DNA of 7,596 bases from contig JBNKEI010000022.1 of assembly GCA_050288705.1 (NCBI GenBank), positions 1 to 7,596 of the forward strand. The letters are read 5' to 3'. The DNA is from JBNKEI01 sp050288705. Lineage in GTDB: Bacteria; Myxococcota; Myxococcia; Myxococcales; UBA5297. The notes beneath the pieces were generated by a model. It saw only the letters and a list, made by a program, of their open reading frames with translations, did no database searches and was not told the origin of the DNA. Made by a program: the position numbers and the translations under genes. Shown here piece by piece: positions 5,496 through 7,596 of this stretch (within the stretch, counting starts at the first letter, position 1; every line of letters begins with the position of its first letter).

Positions 5496-6185
5496 GTGAT
5501 TAATTTTTATAAACTCGATAAAAAGAACTATCAAGGAAGAACGCCCAATCAACCATCATCTACTTCAAGTTCTTTACCTAAAAAAGGGAAGGCGGTAGCT
5601 GGAGGCTATTCAAATGCAATAGACGCTACTCGTAAACCTATTCGTGAGCAAGATAGTTCCTTTTCGCATAAAGAGAGTAGCTGTTCGTCAAGTTCGGCTG
5701 GCTATTCGAGCGCGAAAAAAGCTACTCGTAAAACCCTTCGTAAGCAAGATGATTTTTCTTGGTATGGTGGTGGCAGCTATTCATATGGACGGAATGATTA
5801 TTCGTCTTACGCGCCGAGCGTTCAAATTGTAAAGGGCTTTGACAAAGGTTGCTGTGTTGTTGATGCCATCGCCGGAGTGACTGGTGGAAACTACGCGCGA
5901 GCTCGAGAAGCGGCAATGAATCACGGTTTCGACCCATCTTACGGAGGGATGTTTATGACTGATGCTCGCGATGCATTGAGCGAACTGGGCGTTGATGCAA
6001 CTTATCACCCTGTGCAGCCAGACAGTTGGAGTCAGTTCCCGCGTAAAGCGATAGTGGGAGTCAATGATGGCGGTGTTCCTCATGCCGTGATCTTAAGGGG
6101 AGACTACATATACGATAACGCCCGTTCCCGACCAGTTCATCGTGATTATTACCGGAGAGAAGGCGAATACATCGAGCTCAAATAG
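5496..6185 (+). CDS. Putative papain-like/C39-like cysteine peptidase with repeated N-terminus
   Basis: 229 residues from GTG 5496. The N-terminal third is hydrophilic, Ser/Lys-rich and holds two copies of a motif about 32 residues apart: AGGYSNAIDATRKPIREQD (~35-53) and AGYSSAKKATRKTLRKQD (~68-85), followed by a Gly/Ser/Tyr-rich linker (~90-105). The C-terminal half (~114-229) resembles the papain-like C39 fold: KGCCVVDAIAGVTGGNYARA with Cys119/Cys120 at the nucleophile position, a GMFMTDARDALSELGV helix, and VPHAVILRGDYIYDN giving His196 and Asp207/Asn208 as the other catalytic candidates. No signal peptide or ABC transporter domain is present, so it is not a standard bacteriocin exporter. 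The substrate is unknown. Fold assignment is by motif order only. Confidence 0.6.
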   Translation: MINFYKLDKKNYQGRTPNQPSSTSSSLPKKGKAVAGGYSNAIDATRKPIREQDSSFSHKESSCSSSSAGYSSAKKATRKTLRKQDDFSWYGGGSYSYGRNDYSSYAPSVQIVKGFDKGCCVVDAIAGVTGGNYARAREAAMNHGFDPSYGGMFMTDARDALSELGVDATYHPVQPDSWSQFPRKAIVGVNDGGVPHAVILRGDYIYDNARSRPVHRDYYRREGEYIELK

Positions 6186-6300
6186 GGTAACGCACTCTAC
6201 GAAGTTAAGACTGCGCCCCCTCTCTCCCCCATTGACGCCTTCTCATGAAGTCCAAACAGTCACGGATCGTGTTGCTGCTCGCGCTAAGTATTAGAAATGA

Positions 6301-6657
6301 CTAGGCAAAATTTGAAAACTCTAGGTCGAGCTTATGCCCATCTTTTTTCCGGCACTGAATACCCTCATTTAAAACTGATTGGAAACATAACCTTCCATTA
6401 TTCATGCTCATCACTGTTCTAATCCCGCCATGGCCTGATAAGATTTCTGTTGGGCCAAGAACCTCATTATAGAAATGAAGTTCGCCAAAAAGATAAACAT
6501 TACGCGCTATAGCACGCCCTTCATTTATGAGATAAAAATAAAGTTCCTCGTGGGGGGTCGCCATTGAGTCGTGGTTGAAGTTCTATTTTTACCAAATCAT
6601 AACTGGTTTAATCGATTCGGTGCTTAATGCAAGTAGTGCGAACAATAGCATTGTCAT
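6301..6657 (-). pseudogene. Damaged unknown gene coupled to the deoxyribosyltransferase
   Basis: An ATG at 6657 overlaps the stop of the upstream gene (ATGA) and starts MTMLLFALLALSTESIKPV, a hydrophobic segment, but meets TAA at 6589. From 6592 another frame reads LVKIELQPRLNGDP. At a C6 tract (6552-6557) a third piece continues HEELYFYLINEGRAIARNVYL and runs to TAG 6301. The phrase 'NEGRAIARNV' after a short strand is common in small membrane-tethered proteins with a beta-sandwich-like C-terminal domain; I cannot name the family. The simplest reading is one gene of about 115 codons with two compensating frameshifts. Alternatively only the 87-codon frame from ATG 6564, which has no clear ribosome-binding site, is expressed. 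Confidence 0.4.
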
Positions 6658-7142
6658 GGGTATTTTTCTCGAAGGATTTTCAGACACCCATCAAGCGAGT
6701 CGGCGATAAGGTGTTGCGCGTACATAAGATTATGCGTAAGACCGAAATTTTCGATTACCATTCCAGCGCGGTCATGCGCGGCTCCCTGCTCAAGATGCAG
6801 TAGGGCGATTGTTTTTTCTTTGAGCGTGCGATTATCGTTGCTATAGGAATAGACTTTTTTGCCTAGTCCCTCGGCATATCCTAACTCCCATACTGTACCG
6901 CTGTCCGGTTCTGGCCCGCGAAACGGGGAGAGATTAGCGATTAAAATATCCGATTCCTGAATCATCCATTTATTGGCCATGCGAATGCTGTTGGCGGTAA
7001 CAGGATTGTTGTCTGCTATTTCGTTATCTAAAGGAAAAAGCCCTCTAAATCCGTAGGACGCGCAAAGCTGCTTTAGCCTTTTACCACGCTCCTTAGCGTC
7101 AGGGAAAAACACATCTGGCCCAGCAAGATAAATACCTTTCAT
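6654..7142 (-). CDS. Nucleoside 2-deoxyribosyltransferase family protein
   Basis: 162 residues from ATG 7142, chosen because ACCTC at 7151-7155 (GAGGT on the coding strand) lies 8 nt upstream and homology starts at MKGIYLAGPDVF; a longer frame to 7307 adds 55 unrelated residues. The family (PF05014) moves 2-deoxyribose between purine and pyrimidine bases or hydrolyses deoxynucleotides in salvage. Visible: LAGPDVFFPDA (~6-16), GFRGLFPLDNE (~31-41), DILIANLSPFRGPEPDSGT (~65-83), the catalytic-type Glu86 in VWELGYA, and the C-terminal NFGLTHNLM with Asn138, which in relatives reaches a neighbouring active site. All key residues are present, so it should be active. Its stop overlaps the ATG of the damaged downstream gene. 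Phage and plasmid islands often carry such enzymes. Confidence 0.88.
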   Translation of the reverse strand: MKGIYLAGPDVFFPDAKERGKRLKQLCASYGFRGLFPLDNEIADNNPVTANSIRMANKWMIQESDILIANLSPFRGPEPDSGTVWELGYAEGLGKKVYSYSNDNRTLKEKTIALLHLEQGAAHDRAGMVIENFGLTHNLMYAQHLIADSLDGCLKILREKYP

Positions 7143-7150
7143 TACAGTAC

Positions 7151-7155
7151 ACCTC
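7151..7155 (-). promoter_or_regulatory. Ribosome-binding site deciding the ATG 7142 start
   Basis: GAGGT on the minus strand, 8 nt before ATG 7142. It supports the short form of the deoxyribosyltransferase. Confidence 0.55.
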
Positions 7156-7338
7156 GGTTTGAGACTGGAATCAATAAGCACTCCCGAGTAAACCAGGGGT
7201 TGCGGCGGCCCTGTAAAGTTATGGATATCATAAATTCGGCGCAAGATAATCGAGTTTTTTATTACTAACTGCGACCTCACGCCCAAACTAGTGCTATTGC
7301 TGTTCAATAATTAAAATAAATTATAATGAATTCTCACT

Positions 7339-7365
7339 GCCCCGGTTTTAGGCCGGGGCTTTTTT
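7339..7365 (+). terminator. Rho-independent terminator facing right
   Basis: GCCCCGG-TTTTAGG-CCGGGGC, a perfect 7-bp GC-rich stem, followed by T6 (7360-7365). Only the plus direction has the T-tract after the stem. No plus-strand gene ends just upstream, so it is either left over from a lost gene or blocks transcription entering the minus-strand gene at 7384. The surrounding 7143-7383 otherwise shows no gene. Confidence 0.85.
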
Positions 7366-7383
7366 ACTAGTTACACCTATTCG

Positions 7384-7596
7384 TTATCGTCCTCGAAGCA
7401 TATCTAATGCATCCACCAGCGCAAAGGAACACTCGGCGCTAAGCGCTTCATCCAAAACAGCACCATGCGATGCTGCCGCCGCACGTCTTTGTTCCATATA
7501 CGCAGCCGAATCGAAAACACTATCCGGGTCGCCAGAGACAATGGAAGTCCTCAGTCCAAGTAGGGCATGAACTAATTCCTCCCGTCTCTGAATCCG
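7384..7596 (-). CDS. C-terminal end of an unrecognised protein
   Basis: Open minus frame from the window edge (codon at 7596-7594) to TAA 7384-7386, 70 residues, starting RIQRREELVHALLGLRTSIV and ending ALVDALDMLRGR. The sequence is Ala/Leu-rich, largely helical in character, with RREELVHALLGL and AAYMEQRRAAAASHG stretches. Its higher G+C at third positions than the neighbours fits a real coding sequence. The start is outside the window and I do not recognise the family. No terminator on its own strand follows; the hairpin at 7339-7359 has no T-tract in this direction. Confidence 0.55.
   Translation of the reverse strand, partial: RIQRREELVHALLGLRTSIVSGDPDSVFDSAAYMEQRRAAAASHGAVLDEALSAECSFALVDALDMLRGR

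Noticed and set aside
6246..6305. Short plus frame MKSKQSRIVLLLALSI
   Set aside because: Signal-like start but only 19 codons before TAG, no ribosome-binding site and no partner sequence.
7143..7307. N-terminal extension of the deoxyribosyltransferase to 7307
   Set aside because: Family homology starts at the ATG 7142 with a well-spaced GAGGT; the upstream residues look like translated intergenic DNA.
1..7596. Integron cassette array
   Set aside because: A mix of toxin-antitoxin genes and unrelated small genes suggested it, but no attC-like paired RYYYAAC/GTTRRRY sites of proper spacing were seen and gene orientations are mixed.
1..7596. DGR template repeat or reverse transcriptase within the window
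   Set aside because: I looked for a third copy of the GCTCGGCGTGG...GTTCGC block rich in AAC codons and for RT motifs such as YxDD; none is visible.

Overview
This is an accessory stretch of a bacterial genome, probably gammaproteobacterial. That guess rests on the close match of the MqsR/MqsA remnants to the Escherichia coli proteins, on lipoprotein and Sec-type signals, and on the gene families present; no rRNA or core gene fixes the taxon. Gene content is patchy, many genes are broken, and most neighbours are unrelated, as expected of an island that collects and loses DNA.

Positions 1-721 hold a mosaic of minus-strand gene fragments joined end to end: the C-terminal part of a Rpn/PD-(D/E)XK transposase-like nuclease, the first codons of a MqsA antitoxin, the last 46 codons of its partner toxin MqsR, and a piece of a VapC-like PIN toxin.

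Positions 749-3340 are the centre of interest: a minus-strand operon-like cluster with the hallmarks of a diversity-generating retroelement (DGR) target locus. In transcription order it has (i) a large predicted lipoprotein with Cys-rich modules, three InlB-like B-repeats and a C-terminal DUF1566/Lcl (C-type-lectin-like) domain, (ii) an Avd-like four-helix-bundle accessory protein, and (iii) a small secreted DUF1566 protein whose start overlaps the avd stop. The two DUF1566 genes end in 116-bp variable repeats of equal length. These differ at 13 positions, all at codon position 1 or 2 in one ~78-bp stretch, and every difference can be explained by mutation at an adenine of a common template. 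A 39-bp perfectly identical block runs through both stop codons into the 3' flank. No reverse transcriptase and no template repeat are seen, so the mutagenic engine must be elsewhere, or has been lost.

Positions 3341-4130 have no intact gene: inverted repeats and a candidate promoter upstream of the DGR operon, then an internally deleted REP-associated/IS200-like Y1 transposase flanked by inverted GGTGYCGGACAT motifs. Plus-strand genes follow: a complete DUF1848 protein (4131-5066), a probably frameshifted small unknown gene (5099-5387) and a papain-like/C39-like cysteine peptidase candidate with a duplicated N-terminal motif (5496-6185).

Positions 6301-7142 return to the minus strand with a nucleoside 2-deoxyribosyltransferase and a damaged downstream gene that overlaps its stop codon. 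A strong plus-facing terminator (7339-7365) and the C-terminus of an unrecognised minus-strand gene (7384-7596) close the window. The DGR cluster is the only part where the genes clearly work together: two surface-exposed variable proteins and the accessory factor that would assist their diversification.
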